Positions 1 through 10,878 are shown, counted from the stretch's first letter. The stretch: 60,000 nucleotides of DNA from Nymphaea colorata (GCF_008831285.2 NC_045150.1:6524001-6584000), one strand, 5' to 3'. Numbers and translations: made by a program. Notes: generated from the sequence alone by a model not told the origin.

Positions 1-430
1 GAAATTAAGATAAATCCCAAGGATGACTAACCGTAAACACCCAAGGAGCACTCTCAAACCAAGAGGACTTCATGATTCATAAATTCATCTCTGAAGTTAC
101 ATGAAAATCAAGGTCTCCCACCCTATTAAGAGAGATTCTAATTTGAAGTACTAAACTTAAAGAAAGATTTACAAATTAGAAGAGAAAACCAAAATACCTC
201 CTTGTTGCCTTTTTCTTCTTCTTCACTTCTCTCTCTCTCTCTCTCTCCCCGTTGTTCTCCTTCCACCTCTCTTGTGCTCCCTCTTTTACTCTCTAGTTCC
301 CGCTCTCTCACTCTTTGTCCCTCGTTCTCTCCCTCTCACTCCCTTTCTTTCTCCTTCGCTAATTCTTGGTCTTTTACCAAATGAAGGAAGAGAGGGACAA
401 TAGGGCACAAAAGCCCTCTTTCCCTCTAAT
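1..430 (-). mobile_element. Ty3/gypsy LTR remnant, inverted copy, truncated by the window edge
   Basis: Read on the minus strand, this stretch matches 7640-8110 on the plus strand. Both have a GA-microsatellite block, then a segment ending in 'agggtggaagac'-like sequence, then 'gagagtgctcc', then 'gttagtcatc'. It follows directly after a minus-strand gypsy pol tail, as a 3' LTR should. The outer end lies outside the window and the inner LTR border was not resolved. The CT tract at 221-248 is part of the LTR. Confidence 0.65.
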
Positions 431-559
431 CTAATAAAATCAATCCATGCATTATACAAATTATCTAAATACCTCCTTTTTTAAAAATTTAAAAAGTTTC
501 CTATTAATCCATTCATACAAGATACATACAGAACAATTTTTTCCTTTTATAAAAGAAAT

Positions 560-886
560 TTTTGAAATCAAGTATGGGTATCATGATATCATATCATCTT
601 CTTATTCCCAGGTGGCGTCCTCCAGCAAATCAACCTATTATACTTTAACAAGTGGTACAACTTTTTTATGAACTAAGGAATTCTTATTCTCCACAATACC
701 TATTGGTCTTATTGGATAAATCAGGTGACTCAGGTCCTCTTTCAACTGGACTAGTTTCTCTTTAAGAACACGTGAGAGATCATAGATAAATTTTCTCAAC
801 ATTGACACGTGAAAGACATTGTGAATTCTTGACAATGCTATAGGTAGTTGAAGTTTATATGTTACATCTTTAATTTTCTCTAAAAT
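560..886 (-). pseudogene. Ty3/gypsy pol C-terminal tail, degenerate
   Basis: Minus-strand translation gives ILEKIKDVTYKLQLP followed by LSRIHNVFHVSMLRKFIYD. This is the conserved tail after the integrase of plant Ty3/gypsy polyproteins. A shifted frame further on (about 560-640) gives the usual terminal motif resembling EDATWE-EDDM. Upstream of the ILEKI motif (above 886) the homology stops, so the 5' part of this copy is missing. The open frame persists up to 973, but residues before ILEKI are not recognisable. The same tail occurs in the opposite orientation near 7330-7600. Confidence 0.7.
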
Positions 887-1059
887 GTGTATTGTAATAG
901 AAATGAAGTTGTATTTCACATTTAAGATGATATGAAAGCAATATTTTAGGGGGAGCATCGAATTTTGCCACATTTGTTATCTCTTGTCACATTGCTCGGA
1001 AAATGCAAATAAAGTGGCACGAAGCTTTTCTCGCTCCAGTAATAGATATGTGGATCCCT

Positions 1060-1182
1060 AAGCGCAGGATAGGAGACATTCCTATAGTATATGAGTTTCA
1101 GATCCTGAATGAGACATTGCGTTTTCTATTGAGCTTGCCCCGGGAACACAACCCATTGCCATTATCCCCTATATGATGGTCC
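1060..1182 (+). pseudogene. Ty3/gypsy pol fragment, left half split by the copia insertion
   Basis: Plus-strand translation gives DIPIVYEF and then, after a frameshift, FSIELAPGTQPIAIIPYMMV. This corresponds to the start of the gypsy reverse transcriptase (usual form F-S-I-D-L-x-P-G-T-x-P-I-S-x-x-P-Y-R-M). The reading continues without a break after the copia element at 5216, giving AELKGLEVQLQGFVDKKFIR. The copia element therefore inserted inside the gypsy RT gene. Confidence 0.75.
1178..1182 (+). other. Target-site duplication (left) of the copia element, GGTCC
   Basis: GGTCC directly precedes the 5' LTR and is repeated exactly at 5216-5220 directly after the 3' LTR. Five base pairs is the usual Ty1/copia target duplication length. 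Confidence 0.9.
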
Positions 1183-1467
1183 TGTTAAGTTTGTACAATA
1201 TGGATCGGGTCACCCAGACCTGACCCATTTGATCCACACGCCCAACACATCATGGGCGGTGGCATACTTGTAAATCTTAATGTTATTTTGTGTATTTTAT
1301 GATCTACCATAAATTGTGATTAGTATATAATGATAATAAGAGGCAGACATCATTTGTTGCTACTCTCTTTCATCTCTCTCTTGCTTGGACGTGCAGCCCA
1401 CTTCTCTCTTCCTCCTCTTGCATCTAACTTCATTCGGTGGTTTGGTATTAAATATCAAAATTTTACA
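1183..1467 (+). repeat. Copia 5' LTR
   Basis: The LTR starts TGTTAAGTTTG and ends TTTTACA, giving TG...CA termini. It is 285 bp and ends directly before a tRNA-Met-type primer-binding site. A TATA-like stretch (tagtatataatga, about 1320-1333) lies in the middle, followed by a CT-rich R/U5-like segment. Confidence 0.9.
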
Positions 1468-1479
1468 TGGTATCAGAGC
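1468..1479 (+). other. Primer-binding site (initiator tRNA-Met)
   Basis: TGGTATCAGAGC directly follows the 5' LTR. This is the standard plant copia primer-binding site, complementary to the 3' end of initiator tRNA-Met. Confidence 0.9.
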
Positions 1480-1520
1480 AGGGTTTTGCCACTGAGAATG
1501 TCTGGTAAGAATCTCTAATT

Positions 1521-1820
1521 TCTGCCCTAATCTTTGTTTCTTTTCTGCCCTAATTCTCAAATATCTATTTTCAGCCCTAACCCTAATCCCCAAATTTCTG
1601 CCCTAACCCTAATCCCCAAATTTCTGCCCTAACCCTAATCCCCAAATTTTCTGCCCTAATCTGCTCTAATTCTACCGTATTCCCTAATCTGCCCTAATCC
1701 TATTGTCTACCCTAATCCTACCGTCTGCCCTAATCTGCCCTAACCTTACCATCTGCCCTAATCCTACCGTCTGTCATAATCTGTCCTAATCTGCCCTATC
1801 GTCAGCTACCTAACCCTAAT
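1521..1820 (+). repeat. Degenerate CCCTAA-rich array in the copia leader
   Basis: About 300 bp between the primer-binding site and gag are made of tctgCCCTAA and CCCTAAtcc variants. The most regular part (about 1568-1650) repeats a 26-27 bp unit combining ccctaaccctaatcccc with aaatttctg about three times. The hexamer is close to the plant telomere repeat CCCTAAA but lacks one A, and it is interspersed with other sequence. Confidence 0.85.
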
Positions 1821-1863
1821 GTCAAAATTTCTATTTTCCCCCTATTTTCTGATTATTGGATTT

Positions 1864-4800
1864 ATGGATCCCCACCACAATTCCAGCATCTTGGCGTCCA
1901 ATTTCCTCTCTCAACTCATCTCACAAAAGCTAAATCATACCAATTATTTGACATAAAAACGTCAAATAGTCCTGTTCATCAAAAGTCATCGTCTCTATGG
2001 ACATCTCAATGGCACCACACCTGCGCCACCTGAATGGATTATGCGAGAGGTGAAGAATGCTGTAGGGCAAGTTCAAGAGACCATTTCAGAAATCAATCCT
2101 GAATATGAGATGTGGATGGCTCGTGATCAATCTCTCGTTGCTTATATCACCTCCACACTATCAGATGAAGTTTTGGCGGGTGTTGATGATGATCTTTCAG
2201 CACTTGAGTTGTGGAATGTACTTGCTACCACGTATTCTCAAGTATCAGAAGCGAGATTTTAACAACTCACGAGGCAATTTTAGATATCAAGCGAGGCACA
2301 AGTTCAGTTTTGGAATATATACATGAGATAAAAAATGTTAGCGATCAGCTTGCCATCATCGGGCATCCAGTCAGCGACAAGGACAAGGTACAACAGGCTT
2401 TGAGTGGATTGGGGCCAGAATTTGATATTTTCTGCACTGCTTTAGAGGTATTGCATGTTCTTCCCTCTTTTGAAGACTTGAAAGCAAAATTGATTCAGCA
2501 TGAAGCGAGTCGTGTACAACAACATGAATTAGTTCATTTTGGCAGTCACAATGTATTGGTCACTGAGACCTATGCTTTACAAGGAAGTCATCCAAGAGTT
2601 TGGAACTCACAGGCAGGGATGGGGAGAGGTATCTTTCCTACACCTAACACAAATGCACAGGCAAATGTACCACGAAGGATATCTACTTGTTTTTATTGCA
2701 ATAAAAGAGGTCATGTGAAGTCAGAATGTTGGCATAATCCACAGAACAAGGGAAAACAGGTCAGGCGTGACAATAAGGCAGCAAGGTCATCTGTTTCGAA
2801 CACGGCTGCGACATCCAAACATTTCTCCTGATGTGCAGCAGATTCTAATGACAACGTTGTCTAAAGTCAATCTCAAGCACAATGAGGAAGGACAATGGTA
2901 TGTGGATTCTGGTGCTTCCACTCATGTAACTGGTGACGCAGGTAAGCTTTATAGTGCTCTCTTGGCTAGAGGCTCAGTCATCATAGGAGATGGTTCCCAT
3001 CACAAAATATCACATATTGAAAATGCACACTTATCTATGGCTCATTCCTCAATACCCTTAAAGAATGTTCTTGTTGTTCCATATGTCAAGAAAAATATCA
3101 TTTCTGTGTCAAAGCTTATTGATGATACTCATTCTTCTGTTGAGTTTACTCCTTCTATTTATGTTAAGGATGCTCAAACCAAGAAGACATTCGCTGAGGG
3201 TGTTCGCAAAGGAGACATGTACGTCATTGAAGAAGCTCCAAAAGTGTCTAAGTCTTGTGTTTCAGATTCATCATTTTCCAGTCATAGTGAAGTCAATATC
3301 ACAGAGTATGATATGCCATCTCTTTGGCACGGTCGTTTAGCATATTGTAGTCGGTCTTTCATTCAAAGTCTTGTTGCAGACGGACTATTACAAAAGTCCA
3401 GTCTAAGTCTTGTCAGTGAGTCTAGCATGTGCTCAAGTTGTCATATTTGTAAGAGCCATGCTTTTCCTTTTCAATCAATCAATAAGCGAGCTTCGAAGTT
3501 ATTTGACACCATTTATTCTGATGTTTGGGGGCCTGCTCCTATTTCTTCTTCTTCCGAGAGTAAATATTATGTTGTTTTCATTGATTCTTATTCTCGTTAC
3601 ACTTGGATTCACTTTATGAAAAATAAATCAGAAGTTTTTCGCTTGTTCACCCAATTCCACGCCTTGATCCAAATCAAATACTCTATTAATATCGTGCATT
3701 TCCAAAAGGCTCGACTCGTGGCTAGAGTCTTCACTCAGAAGTACGAGGAAGATTATGATGAGACTTTCAATCCAGTCATCAAGATGGGAACGATTCGGGT
3801 TATCATCTCTCTTGTCGTCTCATATGGCTGGAATTTATATCAGTTGGATGTTAAAAATGGAAGAAGTTTATATGAAACAACCTCCAGGATATGCTTCCAA
3901 TGATCCAACCAAATGGGTGTGCAAATTACAAAAATCGCTGTATGGGCTTAAGCAAACATCTCGTTCATAGTTCGATAGATTTTCTCTCCATATACAGCAG
4001 GCTGGTTTCCGCAGAAGTTCACTTGATCATTCCTTATTCATCTATTATTCAGGTGAATACCACTTGGCTACTCATATATGTCGATAACGTAGTTCTTATT
4101 GGAAATTCTTCATGTCATATATCCCATGTTAAGGAGGTATTGCAACAAGAATTCAAGATGAAAAATCTCGGTGAACTACGGTATGTCTTGGGTGTTGAAC
4201 TGGATAAAAAAGGTGGCACATTAACTCTTACACAACATAAATACACTCTTGAGTATAGTTAGCATGTTGCAATATCTCACTTTTACACACCCAGACATAG
4301 TATATGCTGTGAATCAAGTCTCTCAGTTCATGCACGCACCCACAGAAGGGCATATGGATGCTACCAAACTTATTTTGCGTTATCTTAAATCTACTCTTGG
4401 GGATTGTCTCATCTACACAAGATAGTCAACTGTTTTGCATGACCACAACATTTCCATTTATACTGATGCAGATTGGGCAGGTGATCTAGATGATAGACGA
4501 TCAGTTTCCGGTTATTGTCTTTTCCTTGATTCCAATCTTATTTGTTGGAGTAGTAGGAAACAACGTGCAGTTGCCAGATCTAGCACTGAGGCAGAATATA
4601 GGGCAATGGCTGCATGCACAGTTGAAACTTCATGGTTACTTCATTTGCTTGGGGAACTTTCTCTTCCCATTGTTCAGTCACCTCTATTTTGTTACAACCA
4701 AAGGGTGATCAAGATTGCCTTCAATCATGTTCTACATAATCGCAGTAAGCATATAGAAATTGATCAACATTTCATTCGTCAAAAGGTTGCGGAAGACGAA

Positions 4801-4938
4801 ATTGTTCCCACTTATATATCCACGTCTGAACAAGTAGCTGATCTTTTTACCAAGGGACTCATAGGGCATCATTTCTGGGAATTAAAGAACAAGTTATGCA
4901 TGATCAAACCCCATTCACAATTTGAGGGGGGCTGTTAA
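1864..4938 (+). pseudogene. Copia gag-pol polyprotein, disrupted
   Basis: The likely start is ATG 1864 (MDPHHNSS). An in-frame TAA sits at 1954, and a frameshift near 2260 joins two gag frames. The UBN2-type gag ends in a CCHC knuckle (CFYCNKRGHVKSEC, about 2688-2729). The protease keeps its DSGA motif near 2905. The integrase keeps the first two catalytic aspartates (SDVWGP and FIDSYSRYTW) but is cut near 3690 and fused to RT (LVARVFTQKYEEDYDETF). RT loses the segment after LDVKN, has a stop at 3968, and carries YVDN in place of YVDD. RNase H (TDADWAGDLDDRRSVSGYC) is intact through to ADLFTKGL and a stop at 4936-4938. All of this is visible in three-frame translation. No functional product is expected. 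Confidence 0.88.
4922..4932 (+). other. Polypurine tract of the copia element
   Basis: TTGAGGGGGGC lies directly before the 3' LTR. This is the usual position and composition of the plus-strand primer. The RNase H stop codon overlaps the first bases of the LTR. Confidence 0.8.
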
Positions 4939-5215
4939 GTTTGTACAATATGGATCGGGTCACCCAAACCCGACCCATTTGATCCACACGCCCAACACAT
5001 CATGGCGGTGGCATACTTGTAAATCTTAATGTTATTTTGTGTATTTTATGATGTACCCTAAATCGTGATTAATATATAATGATAATAAGAGGCATATGTC
5101 ATTTGTTGCTGCTCTATTTCATCTCTCTCTTGCTTGGACGTGCAGCCCACTTCTCTTTCATCCTCTTGCATCTAACTTCATTCGGTGGTTTGGCATTATA
5201 TATCAAAATCTTATA
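4933..5215 (+). repeat. Copia 3' LTR
   Basis: The LTR is 283 bp and starts TGTTAAGTTTG like the 5' copy. It ends TTATA where the 5' copy ends TTACA, so the terminal CA has mutated. It is followed directly by the second GGTCC target duplication (5216-5220). Confidence 0.9.
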
Positions 5216-7610
5216 GGTCCATGCAGAATTAAAAGGATTAGAAGTCCAATTACAAGGATTTGTAGATAAGAAGTTCATTCGGCTAAGTCTCTTTTGGGTG
5301 ATATGTGCTATTTGTGAAAAAGAAAGATGACATACTCAGGTTGTCTATTGATTACAAACAGTTGAATAAATTGACTATATGAAACAAGTATGCCTGCCGC
5401 TCATAGTTGATTTTTTTGATCGACTTAAAGGTGCCCGTTTGTTCTCTAAAATTGATTTGTCACCCGAGTATCATCAGTTGAAAAATAAGGACGTAGATGT
5501 GCCTAAGACCACGTTCCAGATTCGGTATGAGCATTATGAATTCTTTGTGGTGTCGTTTGGTTTGACTAATGCCCGCAACCTTCATGGACCTAAAGGGTTT
5601 TCAGACCATATTTGGATTGAGTTAATTATTTTTGTTCATGATATTGTAATCGACTTGAGAAGGAAAGAGGAACACAAAGAACATCTCAGGCTCACGTTAT
5701 TTTTACTAAGAGAAAATAAGTTGTATGCCAAATTTGCTAAATGTGAATTTTAGTTTGAGAAGTCATCAATGTGGACCCATCGAAAGTGGATGTAGTACTT
5801 AATTGGGAGCAACCCACTTCTTCTACGAAGATTCGCGGTTTCTTGGTTTAACGAGTATTATATGAAGCTTCTAATAGCTAAGAAGGAAACTCATGTTTGC
5901 CATAGTGCTTGTTCTACTTGAAGAAGGGGTTGGTTTTATCATATACAATGATGCCTCTCATAAGGTAGTGAGGTGTTTTAATGGAAAGTGTCAAAGTAAT
6001 AACATATGTATCCCAATAATTAACAAGATATGAAGAAAATTATCCCACACGACTTGGAAGTGCCTGCCAAAGATTAACCAAGGAACAGATGCATTGAGTA
6101 GAAAGAGTTCGTGTATTATCCTCACGTAAGGGCTACACTACATGTCTTCCACTCTCTTTGAAAATGTGAACTTTAAGAGCCGACTTGGGAATTGATAGCT
6201 TGGGAGCTTTATGTGCACAACTGCAGGTTCAGCCCGTCCTCTATGAACGAATAAGAGAATTTTAGGCCCATGATAAAAATTTGTGACAGATGATTCAAAC
6301 AATGAAAAGCGGAGAAAGGCAAGGGGTTTAATATAAAAGAAGAAAATACATTGATATTGGGGTATAGAGTTTGTGTACCTAATAAACAAAACTTAAACAG
6401 GTGATTTTAGAAGTACACACCTCAAGATGTGCTATGCACTTGAGCAGCACAAAGATTTGTTGAACTCACAAAGAAAGTTATTGGTGGCTTGGTAGGAAGA
6501 GAGGGATAGCAGAATATGTTTCTAGATGTTTTGCATGGTAGATGATTAAAGCAAGATATCAAAGGCCTGCTGGGACGCTATAGAATCTCCCCGTACCAGA
6601 ATGGAAATGAGACACGTTATTATAGATATTTATTTGGAATGAGAATAATTCTATCTGGGGAATCATGATCGTGTCACTAAATCCACACATTTCTTGACCA
6701 TTAAGTGGAAAGTCACCATTGACAACTTGGCCCAATTGTTTGTTATAGAAATTGCAAGGTTACGTGCTGCTTTGTATCCATAGTTTCCAATCGAGACCCC
6801 TACTTTACCTCCAAATTTTGGCCCACTTTCCATTTAGCTATAGGAACTAGGTTGAATAAGTACAACTTTCCACCCATAACAGATGGACAGACAAAACAAA
6901 CAATTTAGACATAAGATGTTATGTCACTCACCTGTGTGCTGGAGTTTCAGGGTTCATGGGGATAACATCTGCCCCTAGTGGAATGTATTTATAACAATAA
7001 TTATTAGTTTAATATTGGAATGACACTTAATGAAGCTCTTGATGGTAGGAAATGCATAACATCAGTGGGTTGGATGAAGTGGGAGAGAGAGAACTTCGAG
7101 GGCCAGAATTGGTGCAAATGACCATATATAAAGCCAAGTTGATCAAACAAAATATGAAAGCAGCTCAAGATTGAACAAGGACTTATGCGGATAATAGACA
7201 TACAGATCTTCAATTTGAAATGGAAGATAAAGTCTTCCTCAAAGTGTTGCCTTGGAAGGGAGTAACTAGATTTGGTAAGAGTTTCAAACTAAGCCTGAGG
7301 TATTTTGGGACATGAGATTTTAGAGAGAATTGAAGATATAGCATATGAACTCCAATTCCCTACTGAATTATCAAGAATTCACAATGTTTTTTATGTATCA
7401 ATGTTATGAAAATACATCTTTGATCCATCACTTGTTAAAGAATAACTAATACAATCAAAGGAACACTTGACTTATCCATTGACATCGATAGGTATTATAA
7501 AGCAGAAAGATTCATTGGCTCATGAAAATGACATACCATTTGTGAAGATACAATGAACCAATTTGTTAGAGAAGGATGCCATCTAGGAACGAAAAGATGA
7601 TATGAGATCG
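5216..7610 (+). pseudogene. Ty3/gypsy pol (RT, RNase H, integrase), heavily degenerate
   Basis: This is the right half of the gypsy element split by the copia insertion. RT pieces include FSKIDLSPEYHQL and FGLTNA. The usual FIDD catalytic box reads FVHD (about 5631-5642), so one catalytic aspartate is lost. The next piece, VDPSKVDVVLNWEQP, is from the RT/RNase H connection. The RNase H is collapsed onto the 'ADALSRKS' linker near 6090. Integrase pieces follow: ARYQRPAGTL near 6560, a DGQTKQ-like stretch near 6885, and GLDEVGERELRGPELVQ near 7065. Last comes the tail ELQFPTELSRIHNVFYVSML near 7350. Stops and frameshifts occur throughout, so this is a dead copy. Confidence 0.85.
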
Positions 7611-7639
7611 TGAAGGGGCTTATTAGAAAGTTCTAAAAA

Positions 7640-7809
7640 AAAGGTTTTTAAGAATTTTATAAATACCACTTCCTCTCCTCTTCTTTTGAAAGTGAGGGTT
7701 AGAAAGTAATAAAGAGGGAGACATGGAGAGAACAAGATGCAGTGGGTGCAAGAGAGATGGAAGTGTGAGAGATGGAGCTCGTGAGACGAAGAAGGAGAAT
7801 GAAAGGGGT

Positions 7810-7869
<60 letters not shown>

Positions 7870-8110
7870 AGGAGGTGGGCAACAAAGTGGTAATTTTCTT
7901 TCTCTTTTAAATTGTAATCTTTCTCTAAATTCAGTAGTTTAAAATTTAAATTAGAGATTCTCTTTTAATAGGGTGGAAGACTTGATTTGTATGTAACTTG
8001 AGAGATGATTTTATGAATCGTGAAGTTCTTGTGGTTTGAGAGTGCTCCATAGGTGTCTATGACTCTATAGTTAGTCATCTTTGCGGATTCCTTTTGAGTT
8101 CAAGTGTATG
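7640..8110 (+). mobile_element. Ty3/gypsy 3' LTR remnant
   Basis: It follows the gypsy pol tail and matches the inverse of 1-430. It contains a TATA-like ttataaata at about 7657, a long GA microsatellite (7812-7866), and the shared segments 'aatagggtggaagac', 'gagagtgctcc' and 'gttagtcatc'. Exact LTR ends could not be set by eye. The right end is somewhere near 8090-8130. Confidence 0.7.
7812..7866 (+). repeat. (GA)n microsatellite inside the gypsy LTR
   Basis: About 27 uninterrupted GA dinucleotides. The inverted LTR copy has a shorter tract at the same place (221-248), so the microsatellite was probably carried by the element. Confidence 0.95.
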
Positions 8111-8129
8111 TTTTCTTTCAAATGATGAA

Positions 8130-10878
8130 TTGAATAATTGAACATGAAAAAGTAAATTTTCAGCATGGTTTATAGGAAGACATTCTGTTTGCCTAACAAA
8201 GGGGAACGGGGGTGTATATGTCGGTCCTTTGAGAATCGTAATTGTAATTGGTTTGATTAAGAGAAATGAAATCTAATAACTAGCAGTAAATTAAATTGGG
8301 TATTTGGTATAAGGCTGATCAAAAAGGAGATTTTGAGGCCATTGTAGATTTCGATTTTATTTAGAACATGAAGGGTGCATGTGTTTGAGGATTTAGTTTC
8401 TTTATTTGTTGGAATAAATTGCATTTTTGCAATTAAGGAGAGGTATTGAAATGTAATACTGGTGTTTTTGGGAATTTTTATTAGTTAAAATTTTAATAAT
8501 TGCAAAAGGGGTGGTTTGGGCAGTTGTGGCGCCAAATGGGATTTGTAATTAGTGGGACTGCTGTACATGTTGTGGCCTGTGGGATGGGTGAAGATCACTT
8601 GTTGAGGTTCATGACTAATCATATTATTTAACTACAATTAGGTGGGCTGGCATGCAAAACCGCACCCGAGGATGTGCTTGGAGATCATACTAAATAGAAC
8701 TTTTTCATCTAGGTGAGGAGATTTTAGTATGACTGATTAAGACAATCTTAATTTGCCTATGTTTATAGTAAATGGATTATGTTGTTACATGTTACAACAG
8801 GTTTCTAGTATGACTGATTTAATGTGTTAAAATTTTTTTAGCTTAATGAAAAATGAATGATATTAAACTCTTATAACAGATTTTAGCGTATGTTGTTTTA
8901 TTATATAATAGTGAATTTCTGTGCTTAATACTAGAAAGAATGCATTGTTAGATGATCATAGTAGCTAATGTGTGGTTATTGATTGTATATTGGCCTTATA
9001 TTGTATGGTAGTAAGTAAAGATTTAATATGAAACCTTTTGTCTATATGTTGGAAAACATGTTGCATCCCATTCATTTGACTGTTGAGAATAAGAATGTCT
9101 AGAGATTGAATTAGAGTCTGTTTGGTTGTCTTAATGCTTAAGACCAATGTCTATTTGAGTATGTGTCAAAAGAATTGAAATTTACAAAAGTTAATGATAA
9201 TAAAATTATCAACAAGTTTCTATCGTGACTAGCTGCTAGAGGTGCCTAAGGGCAGTGACCTTATAATGCTAGCCTGCAAGGATTATGGCTCTTGTGGGGT
9301 GAGGAATGAGTTGTCTTAATGTTCCTTAAATGGTTAACTTGCTGCTAACTTTGGATTCTAAGAATTAACAAATGGAAACCTTGGGAGGCAATGTTTTCAA
9401 CTTTTTAGAAGTTTGAATTGAATAGAAATAGGTCACTGTTCGCAAGATTTCACAAAGGAGCAAGTTCTTCAAGAGTAGATGCTCAATGGAGAGCGAGTCT
9501 TCCCTGAGGCGACAAAGCGAATTATTAAAGAGAGAGCAATAAAAGAAAATCAAGAGTTTATTGTCAAGAGATAAAGAACTAAGTTTAGTTTAACTTCAAT
9601 AGAAATTTGATTGTGTATTAGCATTGTTTTACTTGTCGTCTTGTTAGATTGGTTTGATTGATTTGATTACGAACATATAACTTGTTGTTGTCTATGTAAA
9701 TGTTATGGTGATGTGTTTTATCAGCGATTGTCTAAAACACATTCATTAATGAAGATTGGTTCAATTGATTTTGTTATGAACATATAATTTCGTTTTGTCT
9801 ACTTACATGTCAAGTTGATGTTGTTTACCATCGATTGTCTTAGACACTCGTTAATGAAGTTTGGGTCGGTTGACTTGATTGCGAACATATTACTTGGTAT
9901 TATCTACCTAAATGTCAAGTTAATGTTATTTATCATCGACCATTTTAAACACATTCATTATTTAAGATTGATTCAAATGTTTTGATTATGAACATATAAC
10001 TTGGTGTTGTCCACGTAAATATTACATTGATGTTATTCATTAACTGTAAATCCGCTCATTGGGTCACTAGAGCTCACTATTTAAGTATTTTCTCTTTCAG
10101 TTGAGTGAGATAGTGCTTTTGAGCATGGTGGCGAAGTGTTAGTTTTTGTCAAGCCCTTAAATTGCCACTGTAAATATACTTGCATGACATGTATAGAGAG
10201 TGTGTTTTCTCTCATGAAGAGAGTGAACTTTTATTTTTGGTTTATGAATGAGAATATAGATGTTATGTTCTAAACTTCTAACTTATGTTATAGCTTCAAA
10301 TTGAAATTTTATCATCATGTCCATTACATTTTGGAGCATTGTCATTGACCTTGGATCAAATTATTCTTTTGTATATCTTAGAGCTGCTGCTTGTTAAATT
10401 GAAGAGTGGTCTTTTGCATTCACATTTGATAGTGCCCATACCCTTTAAGGGATGTTGTACTGGTCGATTTTTTTTGGGATGTATTTCAGATAGTCGTTGA
10501 TATGATATCTATGCAAATTCAAGAACTTGAAGTGATCTTAGACATGAATTATTTAGCAAAGTATCATACCTGAGTCCTCCTAATGTGTGTGTGTGTGTGG
10601 AAGAGAGAGAGAGAGAGAGCTGTGGGACAATTTTTTAATGGGAAAGTTACTATATTGCACATAGATTTTATTCTTGTCTTCTAGGCCACTATGCCATGAT
10701 GTCGTTCAGGCATAATTCTGAAGTCTTGCTGAATTTGGCATATATTTTATACAAATTTTCATATGCTGTAAAGTGTCTTATAAAAGACCCCAGCTTGTAA
10801 ATCAGAGATTTGTACATGCTTTACTATCTCCTTTTATAGTACCCGATGATTGAGTATCATATGATTCTGTCATCTCAG
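8130..10878. other. Non-coding stretch upstream of the first visible PRAF exon
   Basis: AT-rich sequence with no exon I can recognise. I looked for the N-terminal PRAF exon (usual features: a basic K-Y-G-R-K-G-K-P-K-F stretch and an F-R-L-S end) and did not see it. The only structured part is the roughly 106-bp tandem repeat at 9640-10050. A short (GT)n(GA)n tract lies at 10585-10619. Confidence 0.6.
9640..10050 (+). repeat. Tandem repeat, about 106-bp unit, nearly four degenerate copies
   Basis: The marker 'gaacatat' recurs at 9671, 9778, 9883 and 9990, giving spacings of 107, 105 and 107 bp. Each unit also shares a 'gattg/gatttgatta' stretch before it, and a 'gtctac..aaatgt..gatgtt' stretch and 'cattcatta' after it. 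The copies differ by substitutions, so it is an old minisatellite. Confidence 0.8.

Larger units (their letters stand above)
1183..5215 (+). mobile_element. Ty1/copia LTR retrotransposon, non-autonomous, internally deleted
   Basis: The element is 4,033 bp with LTRs at 1183-1467 and 4933-5215, a primer-binding site at 1468, a polypurine tract before the 3' LTR, and GGTCC duplications on both sides. Internal domains run in copia order: gag with zinc knuckle, protease, integrase, reverse transcriptase, RNase H. The coding region has an early stop, several frameshifts and at least three deletions, so it cannot encode a working polyprotein. The two LTRs differ at roughly 16 positions plus two single-base gaps (counted by eye, about 6%). 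That points to an old insertion. It sits within a still older gypsy element. Confidence 0.92.

Noticed and set aside
1521-1820. True interstitial telomere tract
   Set aside because: The words are mostly CCCTAA with interspersed sequence, not uninterrupted CCCTAAA, and the array lies inside a retrotransposon leader.
9640-10050. CRISPR-like array
   Set aside because: Units are adjacent and degenerate along their length, without constant repeats and unique spacers. It is a minisatellite in a plant genome.
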